Positions 45,146 through 52,882 of a stretch of DNA of 64,000 nucleotides are shown here, piece after piece. Numbering within the stretch: position 1 is the first letter of the stretch; every line of letters begins with the position of its first letter. A program made the position numbers and the translations under genes. The notes beneath the pieces are model-generated. The model had not been told where the DNA came from. It saw only the letters and a list, made by a program, of their open reading frames with translations, and ran no database searches. Source of the stretch: Paenibacillus sp. Soil750 (GTDB lineage Bacteria > Bacillota > Bacilli > Paenibacillales > NBRC-103111); contig NZ_LMSD01000012.1 in the NCBI RefSeq assembly GCF_001428045.1, positions 1,006,735-1,070,734 on the forward strand. Direction: 5' to 3'.

Positions 45146-46285
45146 ATGCCACAAAAAATTGAACTAATCGCCACTTGTCCGATGGGACTTGAGGCTATCG
45201 TTGCCCGCGAAATCCGTGACCTCGGTTATGAGGAAATGACCGTCGAGAATGGACGCGTCCGTTTCTTTGGTGATGAATTGGCCATCTGTCGGACGAATCT
45301 TTGGCTGCGAACAGCCGATCGTGTCCTCGTGCTAATGGGGCAATTCAAAGCAACAACCTTCGACGAGCTTTTCGAAGGCACCAAAGCTCTCGCTTGGCCA
45401 GACTGGATCCCGAACGATGCCGAATTCCCTGTCGAGGGACGTTCCCATAAGTCACAATTATCCAGCGTTCCCGCTTGCCAAGGGATCGCTAAGAAAGCTG
45501 TCGTTGAGAAGCTTAAGCAGCGCTATGGCACCGAATGGTTCCCCGAGAACGGAGCTCGCTACGTGATTGAAGTTGCGCTTCTGAACGATATCGCGACGCT
45601 AACGATCGACACGACCGGCCCCAGCCTTCATAAGCGCGGCTACCGCAAGCTTGTGACCGAAGCGCCACTGAAGGAAACGATGGCGGCAGCTTTGATCCTG
45701 TTAAGCCGCTGGAACGTCGACCGGCCGCTCTACGACCCGTTCTGCGGGTCGGGAACCATCCCGATCGAAGCAGCCATGATCGGCTGGAACATCGCGCCAG
45801 GCCTGCGGCGCAGCTTCCCTAGTGAAGCTTGGGGGAACATTCCCCGCAAGCTGTGGGACAAAGCCCGCGACGAAGCGTTCGACGCGGTGAAAGACAACGT
45901 GCCGCTGCACATCGTCGGCAGTGATATTGATCCTGCTGCCATCGAAGTGGCAGAGGCGGCCGCCAAGGCAGCTGGACTGACGAAGCAGTTCCAGCTGAAG
46001 GTTGAGCCCATCGCCAAAGCGCGTCCGCGTGGCGACTATGGCTGCTTGATCACCAACCCGCCGTACGGCGAGCGTCTTGGTGAAGCACCGGATGTCGAGC
46101 TGGCGCTGCGCGAGCTCGGCGCATTAACACGGCCGATGCCGTCGTGGAGCCTGTTCATCCTGAGCCCGAGCACGCAGCTCGAGCATTATATGAACCGCCG
46201 CGCTGATAAGAAGCGTAAGCTTTTTAACGGACGGATCGAATGTAATTTGTTCCAGTATCTAGGGCCTCTGCCTCCGCGCAGATAA
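45146..46285 (+). CDS. THUMP-domain RNA methyltransferase (RlmL/YpsC family)
   Basis: 379 residues. An N-terminal ferredoxin-like and THUMP region (residues 1-160; CPMGLEAIVAREI) leads to a Rossmann methyltransferase with YDPFCGSGTIPIEAA, VGSDIDPAAIEVA and the base-flipping motif ITNPPYGERLG (NPPY). This family methylates guanosine N2 in 23S rRNA. ATG 45146 follows GGAAGGA. GC content rises strongly from about 45480 to 46200. Confidence 0.92.
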   Translation: MPQKIELIATCPMGLEAIVAREIRDLGYEEMTVENGRVRFFGDELAICRTNLWLRTADRVLVLMGQFKATTFDELFEGTKALAWPDWIPNDAEFPVEGRSHKSQLSSVPACQGIAKKAVVEKLKQRYGTEWFPENGARYVIEVALLNDIATLTIDTTGPSLHKRGYRKLVTEAPLKETMAAALILLSRWNVDRPLYDPFCGSGTIPIEAAMIGWNIAPGLRRSFPSEAWGNIPRKLWDKARDEAFDAVKDNVPLHIVGSDIDPAAIEVAEAAAKAAGLTKQFQLKVEPIAKARPRGDYGCLITNPPYGERLGEAPDVELALRELGALTRPMPSWSLFILSPSTQLEHYMNRRADKKRKLFNGRIECNLFQYLGPLPPRR

Positions 46286-46307
46286 GAGTCGTAGCATACA
46301 GATAAAT

Positions 46308-46352
46308 AAAACAGCGGCAGCGAGACTTTACGTCTTTGCTGTCGCTGTTTTT
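46308..46352 (+). terminator. Terminator after the RNA methyltransferase gene
   Basis: AAAACAGCGGCAGC ... GCTGTCGCTGTTTTT hairpin with an AGAC/GTCT inner stem. Confidence 0.88.
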
Positions 46353-46392
46353 GGTTTACTCATACAGAGAGGCATCCCATTCCCTAGCCAAG

Positions 46393-46578
46393 GCAACGGA
46401 CACAGAAGCCCTTATTCGGCGAAATATCGCCGATTCAGAACGCTAACGGACACCAGCGCTTCTATTCGCCATTTTAGAATGAAATTTGTTCCGAAAATGA
46501 GCAAATAAGAGCTCTGGTGTCCGTTACGCGCATAAAGTAATGAAATACAGTACAATAACGGCACTGGTGGCCGTTAAC
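46393..46578. repeat. Intergenic repeat units of the TAACGGACA type, including an inverted pair
   Basis: Copies: CAACGGACACAGAAGCCCTT at 46394, CTAACGGACACCAGCGCTTC at 46443, an inverted copy ending CTCTGGTGTCCGTTACGC near 46512-46530, and a short palindrome TAACGGCACTGGTGGCCGTTA at 46556-46576. Units 2 and 3 form about 33-bp inverted arms with a loop of about 20 nt. Confidence 0.75.
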
Positions 46579-46651
46579 CATTAATCTGACTAATCGATCT
46601 ACGATTTTTTAGTCAGCTGTCCGATCTACTTTGGCCCGCTCAGAATTTCAC

Positions 46652-47047
46652 CTATCCAACAATCTCCACCAATTCCAAAGGCAGTCCATCCGGATCCGCG
46701 AAAAACGTGTACAGATTCCCCGTAATCGGATCAATTCGCACTGGCTCAACTTGAATTCCTTTGCCTTCTAACTCTTGTACACTTTGCTCCATATCTGCAA
46801 CAACGAAGGCCAGATGACGTAGTCCTCTAGCTTCTGGTTGATTTACACGCAGTGGTGGATTCGGAAAAGAAAACAATTCAATTTCCTGCGCGGTATCCCC
46901 GATTCGCAAATCCAATTTGTACGAGTCTCTTTCAGCGCGATAGGTTTCGTGAATGACAGTGAGTCCGAGTAAATCAACATAGAAATGCTTCGATTGCTCA
47001 TAATTCGAACAAATAATCGCAACGTGATGCATCTGTTTTAATTCCAT
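46652..47047 (-). CDS. VOC (glyoxalase/bleomycin-resistance) family protein, YaeR-like
   Basis: 131 residues with two beta-alpha-beta3 modules: HHVAIICSNYEQSKHFYVDLLGL and RHLAFVVADMEQSVQEL, ending FFADPDGLPLELVE. Metal ligands His, Glu, His, Glu are present in glyoxalase-like positions. YaeR-type proteins are of unknown substrate. ATG 47047 follows AAGGAGG. Confidence 0.88.
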   Translation of the reverse strand: MELKQMHHVAIICSNYEQSKHFYVDLLGLTVIHETYRAERDSYKLDLRIGDTAQEIELFSFPNPPLRVNQPEARGLRHLAFVVADMEQSVQELEGKGIQVEPVRIDPITGNLYTFFADPDGLPLELVEIVG

Positions 47048-47068
47048 TGAATATGGCCTCCTTACAAA

Positions 47069-47105
47069 GAAAAACCGCACGCTGGGTTGCTCCCCCGCTG
47101 CGGCT
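47069..47105 (-). terminator. Terminator after the DHH phosphoesterase gene
   Basis: Read on the minus strand, CCGCAGCGGGG...CCCAGCGTGCGG followed by TTTTT; it also sits just before the VOC gene ribosome site. Confidence 0.85.
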
Positions 47106-47117
47106 TGTCCTTTTATT

Positions 47118-48032
47118 TTAACCTGCTGCTTGCATCGTTTCAACGATTTTGTGCAGAACCTCATCGGCTTGCGCATAATCCACTTGGCAAGTCCCTGCAG
47201 CGTGATGCCCACCGCCGCCATGTTGAAGCATCAAATCTCCTATGTTTGTTTGTGCGGTGCGATTGACAATGCTGTGCCCACAAGCGAATACGCAGTTCTG
47301 CTTATTTCGTCCATCAACAATCCAAATCGAGGTGTTTTGCTCCGGATAGAGGGCATAGACCATGAAACGATTCCCTGGATAGATCGTCTCCACATCGCGA
47401 AGATCCGTAATGACGACATTTCTCTCAACCCGTGTGTAACTTTGCAACATGTCCCGGTATAGCGCATCTAGTTCAAAATAACGAGCTACACGCTCTTTCA
47501 CATCGGGCAACTCCATGATCTCGCCAACGGATTTCGTTGCACAATGCTCCACTAGATCCTCCATCAACTGATAGTTGCTGATGCGATAATCCCGATAACG
47601 ACCTAACCCGGTTCGAGCATCCATGATAAACGAAAGCAAATCCCAACCGCTCGGATTCAAAATATCCTCTTTGCTAAATTGTGCGGAGTCCGCTTTATCT
47701 ACACCAAGCATAATATCGTCGATATCGCCGAAGGTTTCTTTTCCACCGTAGTAATCATAGACAACTCGCGCAGCACTTGGAGCAAGCCGCGTTTCACCTT
47801 TGAACGTTACGGATTCCCCCATCCGTGTGAGTTCGCTGGAATGATGATCGAACCATAAACCACAGCCTGCGACATAGGGTACATTAGCCAAAATATCATT
47901 CTCAGTAACCTCAATTAAGCCGTCTTGCATATCTTTGGGATGGACAAATTTCATTTCATCCACCATATTTAATTGTTTGAAGAGCATCGCGCATACTAAA
48001 CCATCGAAATCGGAACGTGTGATCAATCTCAT
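47118..48032 (-). CDS. DHH/DHHA1 family phosphoesterase (NrnB-like)
   Basis: 304 residues. DHH motifs: ITRSDFDGLVCAML (motif I), WFDHHSSE (the DHH motif) and LGVDKADSAQF; the DHHA1 substrate-binding loop is QHGGGGHHAAGTCQV near the C-terminus. The closest described type is NrnB, which degrades nanoRNA and linear dinucleotides such as pGpG; a polyphosphate or cAMP role is the alternative. ATG 48032 is 8 nt from AAAGGAG; an ATG nine bases earlier abuts the ribosome site. Confidence 0.85.
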   Translation of the reverse strand: MRLITRSDFDGLVCAMLFKQLNMVDEMKFVHPKDMQDGLIEVTENDILANVPYVAGCGLWFDHHSSELTRMGESVTFKGETRLAPSAARVVYDYYGGKETFGDIDDIMLGVDKADSAQFSKEDILNPSGWDLLSFIMDARTGLGRYRDYRISNYQLMEDLVEHCATKSVGEIMELPDVKERVARYFELDALYRDMLQSYTRVERNVVITDLRDVETIYPGNRFMVYALYPEQNTSIWIVDGRNKQNCVFACGHSIVNRTAQTNIGDLMLQHGGGGHHAAGTCQVDYAQADEVLHKIVETMQAAG

Positions 48033-48052
48033 GCCATGCATCTCCTTTAATA

Positions 48053-48070
48053 TAGTTCTTAAGAACTATG
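48053..48070. promoter_or_regulatory. 18-bp perfect palindrome in the DHH gene leader
   Basis: ATAGTTCTTAAGAACTAT, between the -10 box and the ribosome site. A near-identical palindrome is at 48780-48797. Confidence 0.7.
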
Positions 48071-48085
48071 AAATGTGATGGTCAT

Positions 48086-48115
48086 ATTATATCAGCTAGT
48101 GTCGATAGGTGACAA
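48086..48115 (-). promoter_or_regulatory. Sigma-A promoter of the DHH phosphoesterase gene
   Basis: Minus strand TTGTCA (48115-48110), 18-bp spacer, TATAAT (48091-48086). Confidence 0.7.
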
Positions 48116-48159
48116 TGAGAAAATCACCAAGATTACCTGATGCTTGATCTTCCAGTGAC

Positions 48160-48199
48160 AAAAAAAAGAGCGATTCACCTAGATAGGTTGAACCACTCT
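48160..48199 (-). terminator. Terminator overlapping the end of the riboswitch-controlled gene
   Basis: Minus strand AGAGTGGTTCAACCT / AGGTGAATCGCTCT with eight T; the stop codon lies in the loop region. Confidence 0.85.
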
Positions 48200-48484
48200 C
48201 AATTTGGATGATAGACATTGCAAAAGTCTTGTGACAAACCCTTCGATTTGAGCCATCGGAGGCATTTTCACAGAAAGCTTTACTTCGCCTTTCCAGTAAA
48301 AAATCAGAATGCTATTGTTTCTCCCGTGAAACATCTCAACATCCCAACACGCTTCATTTAATGCATATTCTTCTCGGTTAATCATAAGCTTAGGTCCATC
48401 CGTGGATGGCACCAATCGCGCAACATGGTTACCGCATAACGATGTTGCTTCCTGTTCATCCTGCAATTTTACTTCCGATTTCAT
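48179..48484 (-). CDS. Unknown 101-residue protein controlled by a c-di-GMP-I riboswitch
   Basis: A soluble, probably mainly beta protein starting MKSEVKLQDEQEATSLCG, with VEMFHGRNNSILIFYWKGEV in the middle and a helical C-terminus. No PilZ, GGDEF, EAL or other known c-di-GMP-associated motif is present, and no signal peptide. ATG 48484 is 10 nt after AAAGGAGG; an in-frame ATG at 48523 has no ribosome site. It is the only gene between the riboswitch and its own terminator, so it is a direct, monocistronic c-di-GMP target. Confidence 0.75.
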   Translation of the reverse strand: MKSEVKLQDEQEATSLCGNHVARLVPSTDGPKLMINREEYALNEACWDVEMFHGRNNSILIFYWKGEVKLSVKMPPMAQIEGFVTRLLQCLSSKLRVVQPI

Positions 48485-48546
48485 GCCGCTAGGGCCTCCT
48501 TTGTACGTGTCATTCCATTTCATTCATTTGCTTCGCTATGACAGAG

Positions 48547-48705
48547 AAAAAACCCCACCGTAGTGAACCGACTAGAGGGGTTCTGAAGTGAATTCCCAAT
48601 CGTTCGGCGGCTGGCTGGCTGCTTGTCCTTTGCAGGAGAAGTAAGGCCCCTGTAGCTTTGCGTCACTGGCTTTCGCCAGCTTTGCCTTTGTCGAGATGAT
48701 GTGCA
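48547..48705 (-). promoter_or_regulatory. c-di-GMP-I (GEMM-I) riboswitch with terminator
   Basis: Read on the minus strand: GACAAAGGCAAAGC, then the P2 hairpin CTGG-CGAAAG-CCAG with its GNRA-like tip, the nearly invariant GACGCAAAGC, ACAGGGGCCT opening the second helix and CAGCCAGCC closing it. These are the GEMM-I core elements. It ends in a terminator AACCCCTCTAGT...ACTACGGTGGGGTT with six T (48582-48547), just upstream of the unknown gene, so c-di-GMP controls transcription elongation. Confidence 0.87.
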
Positions 48706-48779
48706 CAATCTTTTTAGATGAATCAATCAACTAATTCTTACTATACTCTCAAGGATAAGGGATGACGATTTGAAATCGA

Positions 48780-48797
48780 ATAGTTCGTAGGAACTAT
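48780..48797. promoter_or_regulatory. 18-bp near-palindrome upstream of the c-di-GMP riboswitch
   Basis: ATAGTTCGTAGGAACTAT matches ATAGTTCTTAAGAACTAT at 48053 except at two central positions. It lies between the MFS stop codon and a TCGTCA-N17-TATAGT promoter-like sequence on the minus strand. Confidence 0.6.
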
Positions 48798-48811
48798 TTT
48801 TACGAAATCCA

Positions 48812-50035
48812 TCAAAATATTTGCATTTTCGACGATATTTTCGCAGTGTTTCGACGTTTTGTGCCTCTCCAATAGAAAATCGAGCCCAACATCGACAAAA
48901 TCGCTATCACGAGAAAGAGTGTGCTGCCGCCATAGGAAACTAATAAAAAGCCACCAATCCATGGCCCCATAAAGTGACCGATGTTCGTTAATGTTTGAGC
49001 ACCATAGTAGGTTCCACGCATATTTTCAGGAGCTAGCTTATCTATCAACATGTTCGCGGCAGGATAATTCAGAATTTCACCAAACGTGAAAATCCCCATC
49101 GAAACAATCAGCCATGCCAATGTGTGTGAATATGCAAATCCGATATCGCCTAATGCAAACATAAAGTTGCCAACAACGATAGCCGTTAGAGGTGAATACT
49201 TTTCAGCCCATCTCCCCAAAGGGACCTGCATCGCAATGACGACAATGGCATTGGCGCTCATGAGAATGGCAAACATTTTGACCCCATTAGCAAAATCCCT
49301 TTGTAAGTACTGCGACAATGTCACCATAACCTGTGAATAACCAATTGCTCCGATAATCCCCCCGATAATGTATAAACGGAAAGTGATGTCCTTACGAATA
49401 ACACCTACCGCAGAGCGGAAAGTAACGATTGATTTCTTCTCACCTTCAATTTTCTTAATCCCGAACTTAATGAGAAGGGCGTAAAGTGTTATGCCATAGA
49501 TTAAATAAATGATGCCTGTGAGCAGAAAGGGTAAGGCTCCGTTCATTGTGGCAAAGAAAGCACCTAGTAAAGGACCGACAGCTACACCCACGTTGATCGC
49601 CATGTACCGAAGAGAAAATACTTGTCGCCTTTTGGAGGGCTCTGTTAGATCTGCCATAAGAGCTTGCGATACGGGTTCGTAAAAGGAACGGCAAAGTCCA
49701 TTCAGCATATTGAGCAGCATAAATAAGACCGGTAATTTAACAACACCGAAGCCGAGGAATACGAATCCCCACCCAAAGAGTGCCGCTAGCATGATCACAC
49801 GTCGACCAAATCGGTCTGACAAAGTACCGCCGATAAAGCCGCCGAACGTTCCAGCTAATGCACCCATTCCTATTACAATACCAATGAGCCCTGGGCTCAT
49901 ATCAGAGTGCTTCGCCAAGTAGATGGCTAGGAACGGTAAACTCATGGAAGAAGCAGCCCGGGCCATGACCGTACCTAAGATAAGCGTATGTACGATTGGA
50001 TGATAAGCTTGAAGAAATTGACGCATACGATTCAT
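48812..50035 (-). CDS. MFS transporter (multidrug-type)
   Basis: 407 residues, 12 helices. Motif A is GGTLSDRFGRR; helix 5 carries NVGVAVGPLLGA, the antiporter motif C form, pointing to an exporter. ATG 50035 follows GAGAGGAG at spacing about 10. Likely monocistronic. Confidence 0.87.
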   Translation of the reverse strand: MNRMRQFLQAYHPIVHTLILGTVMARAASSMSLPFLAIYLAKHSDMSPGLIGIVIGMGALAGTFGGFIGGTLSDRFGRRVIMLAALFGWGFVFLGFGVVKLPVLFMLLNMLNGLCRSFYEPVSQALMADLTEPSKRRQVFSLRYMAINVGVAVGPLLGAFFATMNGALPFLLTGIIYLIYGITLYALLIKFGIKKIEGEKKSIVTFRSAVGVIRKDITFRLYIIGGIIGAIGYSQVMVTLSQYLQRDFANGVKMFAILMSANAIVVIAMQVPLGRWAEKYSPLTAIVVGNFMFALGDIGFAYSHTLAWLIVSMGIFTFGEILNYPAANMLIDKLAPENMRGTYYGAQTLTNIGHFMGPWIGGFLLVSYGGSTLFLVIAILSMLGSIFYWRGTKRRNTAKISSKMQIF

Positions 50036-50224
50036 AGACGATGACTCCTCTCGCTGACACACGAATTACCCTATGGTTAATTAATATCCGAATTCCAATT
50101 ATACACGAAAATAGCGAATTGTGTCGTCATTTTAGACAGGGAAGTTTACCTTTCTCTATCGCCATCTCACAGATGGTATTTATTGGGTGGAGAAATTATA
50201 ATAACGATATGGAGGTGCTTGCAT

Positions 50225-51115
50225 ATGAAAATAGCGATCACAGGTGGCAGCGGGTTTATTGGAAAACGATTAATCGCTTACTGGCTGGGACAAGGTCACG
50301 AACTTATTAATATATCACGTTCATCTTCGAAGCAGGTACCAGGTGTTAGAACGATAACATGGGGCGAGTTGGAGCGAAATACGGAACTCCTCGCAGGTCT
50401 TGATGTCATTGTAAATTTGGCGGGTGAATCCATCAGTCAACGTTGGACGCAAGCAGCTAAGACGCGAATTGTACAATCCCGATTGCAAGCGGCTGATCAT
50501 GTAGCTAAGCTAGTCGCGACAATGGACCCAAAGCCTAAGGTCGTTGTGAATGCATCAGGCATGTCCTATTACGGCATTTCGGAAACGGATACTTTTGACG
50601 AGACGAGTCCTTATCGACAAACGGACTTCCTAGCCAGCGTTGTCAAGCAATGGGAAGCTGCGGCTGATCTTATCCAAGGAACACGTATCGTGAAGGTGCG
50701 GGTTGGACTTGTGTTGGATAATAAAGAAGGTGCGTTCCCCAAGATGGCTCTTCCTTATAAGCTTGGAGTAGGCGGAACAGTTGGCAGCGGCAGGCAGTGG
50801 CATTCGTGGATTCACATCGATGATATGGTGAGACTAATTGATTTTTGCGTTCAAAATGACTCGATTGTTGGTCCGGTTAACGCCACGGCTCCAAATCCGG
50901 TTACGAATAAGCAATTGGGACGCGCGATTGCGACTGCCATGCGAAGACCCAATCTTTTCCCTGTTCCGGCATTTATGATGAAGTTGATTTTTGGCGAGCT
51001 TTCTGTACTGCTTCTAGAAGGTCAGAAGGTCATTCCTCGTATATTGCAAGAGCATGGTTTTAAGTGGCGCTTTCCTTGGCTGGCAGGTGCATTAGAAGAT
51101 TTGGCAAAAAAATAA
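50225..51115 (+). CDS. NAD(P)-dependent epimerase of the TIGR01777 family (YfhF/SDR39U1-like)
   Basis: 296 residues. N-terminal Rossmann ITGGSGFIGKRL, a mid-domain NLAGESISQRWT and the C-terminal DUF1731-like stretch (PVPAFMMKLIFGELSVLLLEGQ) define the family, implicated in division or envelope biology but not biochemically settled. ATG 50225 follows GGAGGTG. It is followed by the glutathione peroxidase gene after 70 bp. Confidence 0.9.
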   Translation: MKIAITGGSGFIGKRLIAYWLGQGHELINISRSSSKQVPGVRTITWGELERNTELLAGLDVIVNLAGESISQRWTQAAKTRIVQSRLQAADHVAKLVATMDPKPKVVVNASGMSYYGISETDTFDETSPYRQTDFLASVVKQWEAAADLIQGTRIVKVRVGLVLDNKEGAFPKMALPYKLGVGGTVGSGRQWHSWIHIDDMVRLIDFCVQNDSIVGPVNATAPNPVTNKQLGRAIATAMRRPNLFPVPAFMMKLIFGELSVLLLEGQKVIPRILQEHGFKWRFPWLAGALEDLAKK

Positions 51116-51185
51116 CTTCCCTTCCGAATTAAAATTGTGTACAATTAAATTGCGAGAAATATTAGTTGCGGAAGGTAGTGTCACT

Positions 51186-51680
51186 ATGAGTGTACATCAA
51201 TTTCAAGTGAAGACGATTCGCGGTGAGGACAAATCTCTTAGCGATTACAAGAACCAAGTCCTGCTTATTGTAAATACCGCGACGAAATGTGGATTAGCTC
51301 CACAATTCCAAGGACTTCAAGAGTTACACGATACCTATAAAAATCAAGGCTTTAGTGTCCTAGGTTTTCCCTGCAATCAATTCAGGGATCAGGAGCCTGG
51401 CGATAACAAGCAAGTTGAACAGGCGTGCCAGCTTAATTTCGGTGTTAATTTCCCGTTATTCGCTAAGATCGATGTGAATGGCGCTGATGCCCATCCTTTG
51501 TATCGTTATTTGAAAAGCAAGGCATCTGGCCTATTCGGATCTGGCATCAAGTGGAATTTCACCAAATTCCTTGTCGATGGAAATGGTAATGTGATTAAAC
51601 GCTTCTCTCCGACTACGAAGCCGCATAAGATCGATAGTGAAATTCGTAAGCTGTTAGAGAAATCAGCAGTTCACGCATAA
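51186..51680 (+). CDS. Glutathione peroxidase family (thioredoxin-dependent peroxidase, BsaA/Gpx-like)
   Basis: 164 residues. The peroxidatic cysteine is in NTATKCGLAPQF (about residue 36), with the conserved GFPCNQFRDQEPG (second Cys, Gln) and KWNFTKFLVD (Trp-Asn) completing the tetrad. Bacterial Cys-type Gpx usually work with thioredoxin. ATG 51186 follows GGAAGGTAGTG. Confidence 0.93.
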   Translation: MSVHQFQVKTIRGEDKSLSDYKNQVLLIVNTATKCGLAPQFQGLQELHDTYKNQGFSVLGFPCNQFRDQEPGDNKQVEQACQLNFGVNFPLFAKIDVNGADAHPLYRYLKSKASGLFGSGIKWNFTKFLVDGNGNVIKRFSPTTKPHKIDSEIRKLLEKSAVHA

Positions 51681-51698
51681 TGCCAGCTTATATAAGCC

Positions 51699-51736
51699 AA
51701 AAAAAGCATCCTGTCCCATTGGACGGATGCTTTTTT
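51699..51736. terminator. Bidirectional terminator
   Basis: AAAAAAGCATCCTGTCC / GGACGGATGCTTTTTT hairpin. Confidence 0.93.
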
Positions 51737-51738
51737 AA

Positions 51739-51960
51739 TCATTTCACGTATTTTTTTGCTTTTTCGATGGCTTCGTCTTCCGTTGCGCCCGTAATGTAAC
51801 GGCCATTAATAAAGATGAATGCGAATCTCGAACATGGACCGCAATACGATTTGCAAGCAACTTTGACTTCCGTATCCGGTGCAATGGCACTTATTTTGGC
51901 AAGCGCCGATTTCACCTTCATGTGTTTGCATTTATCACAAATGCGAATATCATTCCGCAT
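51739..51960 (-). CDS. DUF1450 family protein
   Basis: 73 residues. ICDKCKHMK near the N-terminus and CKSYCGPCSRFAFIFINGR in the middle supply five cysteines, the DUF1450 (YuzB-like) pattern suggesting a thioredoxin-like ferredoxin or metal-binding small protein. Its ATG overlaps the stop codon of the HesB-fold gene (TAATG), indicating translational coupling. Confidence 0.82.
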   Translation of the reverse strand: MRNDIRICDKCKHMKVKSALAKISAIAPDTEVKVACKSYCGPCSRFAFIFINGRYITGATEDEAIEKAKKYVK

Positions 51961-52262
51961 TAGTGGTCTCCGTGGTTCCCCTTACTTGGGTTAGTAATCA
52001 TGAAGCCTTCCTCTGGTGTGTAGAAGTAGTCGATACGAATACCGTCTAGAAGCGGCTCGGATTGATCTAACAAAACATCAATTCCTTTGTCCGTGTTTAC
52101 CACAACATCATTTTCTGTTTTATCATCAAGACCCAAACCATAGTGAGCATGATCACCATGCTTATGCGTCACTTGTACGCGAACCAACAAACCTTGGTTT
52201 TCTTCTTTATTGAGCTCCAATTGAAGTACTTTTGCTGCATTACGAGAAATTTTGACATTCAT
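51960..52262 (-). CDS. HesB/IscA-fold protein lacking cysteines
   Basis: 100 residues. The beginning MNVKISRNAAKVLQLEL, the central GLLVRVQV and the end EEGFMITNPSKG follow the HesB/IscA fold, but the three iron-sulfur cysteines of true A-type carriers are absent; histidine clusters THKHGDHAHYG and GNHGDH stand instead. It may bind metal through histidine or have lost the carrier role. ATG 52262 follows AGGAG. Coupled to the cysteine-rich DUF1450 gene. Confidence 0.8.
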   Translation of the reverse strand: MNVKISRNAAKVLQLELNKEENQGLLVRVQVTHKHGDHAHYGLGLDDKTENDVVVNTDKGIDVLLDQSEPLLDGIRIDYFYTPEEGFMITNPSKGNHGDH

Positions 52263-52426
52263 ATGTACACATCTCCTGAAACAATAAATTTTAATTTTAA
52301 CTCTATTGTAAAGAATCTAGCGCATGAAATCAACCTTGTCCTATTCTGCCCTTCTATTGCCAAATTCCATAAGGAACTTTAAAATACATAGTAGTATGAG
52401 TATTAATCCCTTATTACAAAATGTTA

Positions 52427-52448
52427 ACTTACTAACCTAAAAGTAAGT
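52427..52448. promoter_or_regulatory. Inverted repeat upstream of hxlR-type gene, putative auto-operator
   Basis: ACTTACT and AGTAAGT with an 8-bp spacer, 35 bp before the HxlR start. Confidence 0.45.
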
Positions 52449-52482
52449 ACCCTACACGATTTTGATGAAAGGAAGCGATCTC

Positions 52483-52842
52483 ATGTCCACTCTTGAAAAT
52501 GAAAAAGTCGCTCCACTTAGCAACTATGTTCCCAAAATCCCCAAAGAAATCGAGTGTTCCGTCGAGCGAACTTTGGAGGTTATTGGCGGGAAATGGGCAT
52601 TTCTTGTACTTCGTGAGTTATTCTGTGGAACGAAGCGTTTCGGAGAGCTGCAGCGCCAAATTACGGGCATCAGTCCCAAATCCCTTACGGATATTTTGCG
52701 CCATCTGGAAGAACATGGGGTTCTCGAGCGCATGGCGTTCCCTACAGTTCCTGTTACAGTTGAGTATACCTTGACACCAAAAGGGCAGGATCTGCATCAA
52801 ATTATTAGAGAGATGAAGCTTTGGTCAGCAAAATGGACATAA
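52483..52842 (+). CDS. HxlR family transcriptional regulator
   Basis: 119 residues. A single winged HTH: SVERTLEVIGGKWAFLVLREL, RFGELQRQITGISPKSLTDIL and a wing VEYTLTPKG, the HxlR signature. One Cys near residue 25 (IECSVE) corresponds to the position sensing thiol-reactive stress in YodB/HypR-type members. ATG 52483 follows AAAGGAAG. The methionine aminopeptidase gene begins 40 bp later. Confidence 0.92.
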   Translation: MSTLENEKVAPLSNYVPKIPKEIECSVERTLEVIGGKWAFLVLRELFCGTKRFGELQRQITGISPKSLTDILRHLEEHGVLERMAFPTVPVTVEYTLTPKGQDLHQIIREMKLWSAKWT

Positions 52843-52882
52843 TGAACAATTAGGGAAGCTAGCTGAAGAGGAGAGAAACTTG

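Noticed and set aside
46556..46576. TAACGGCACTGGTGGCCGTTA considered as a terminator
   Set aside because: No T-run follows on either strand; it fits better as a repeat unit.
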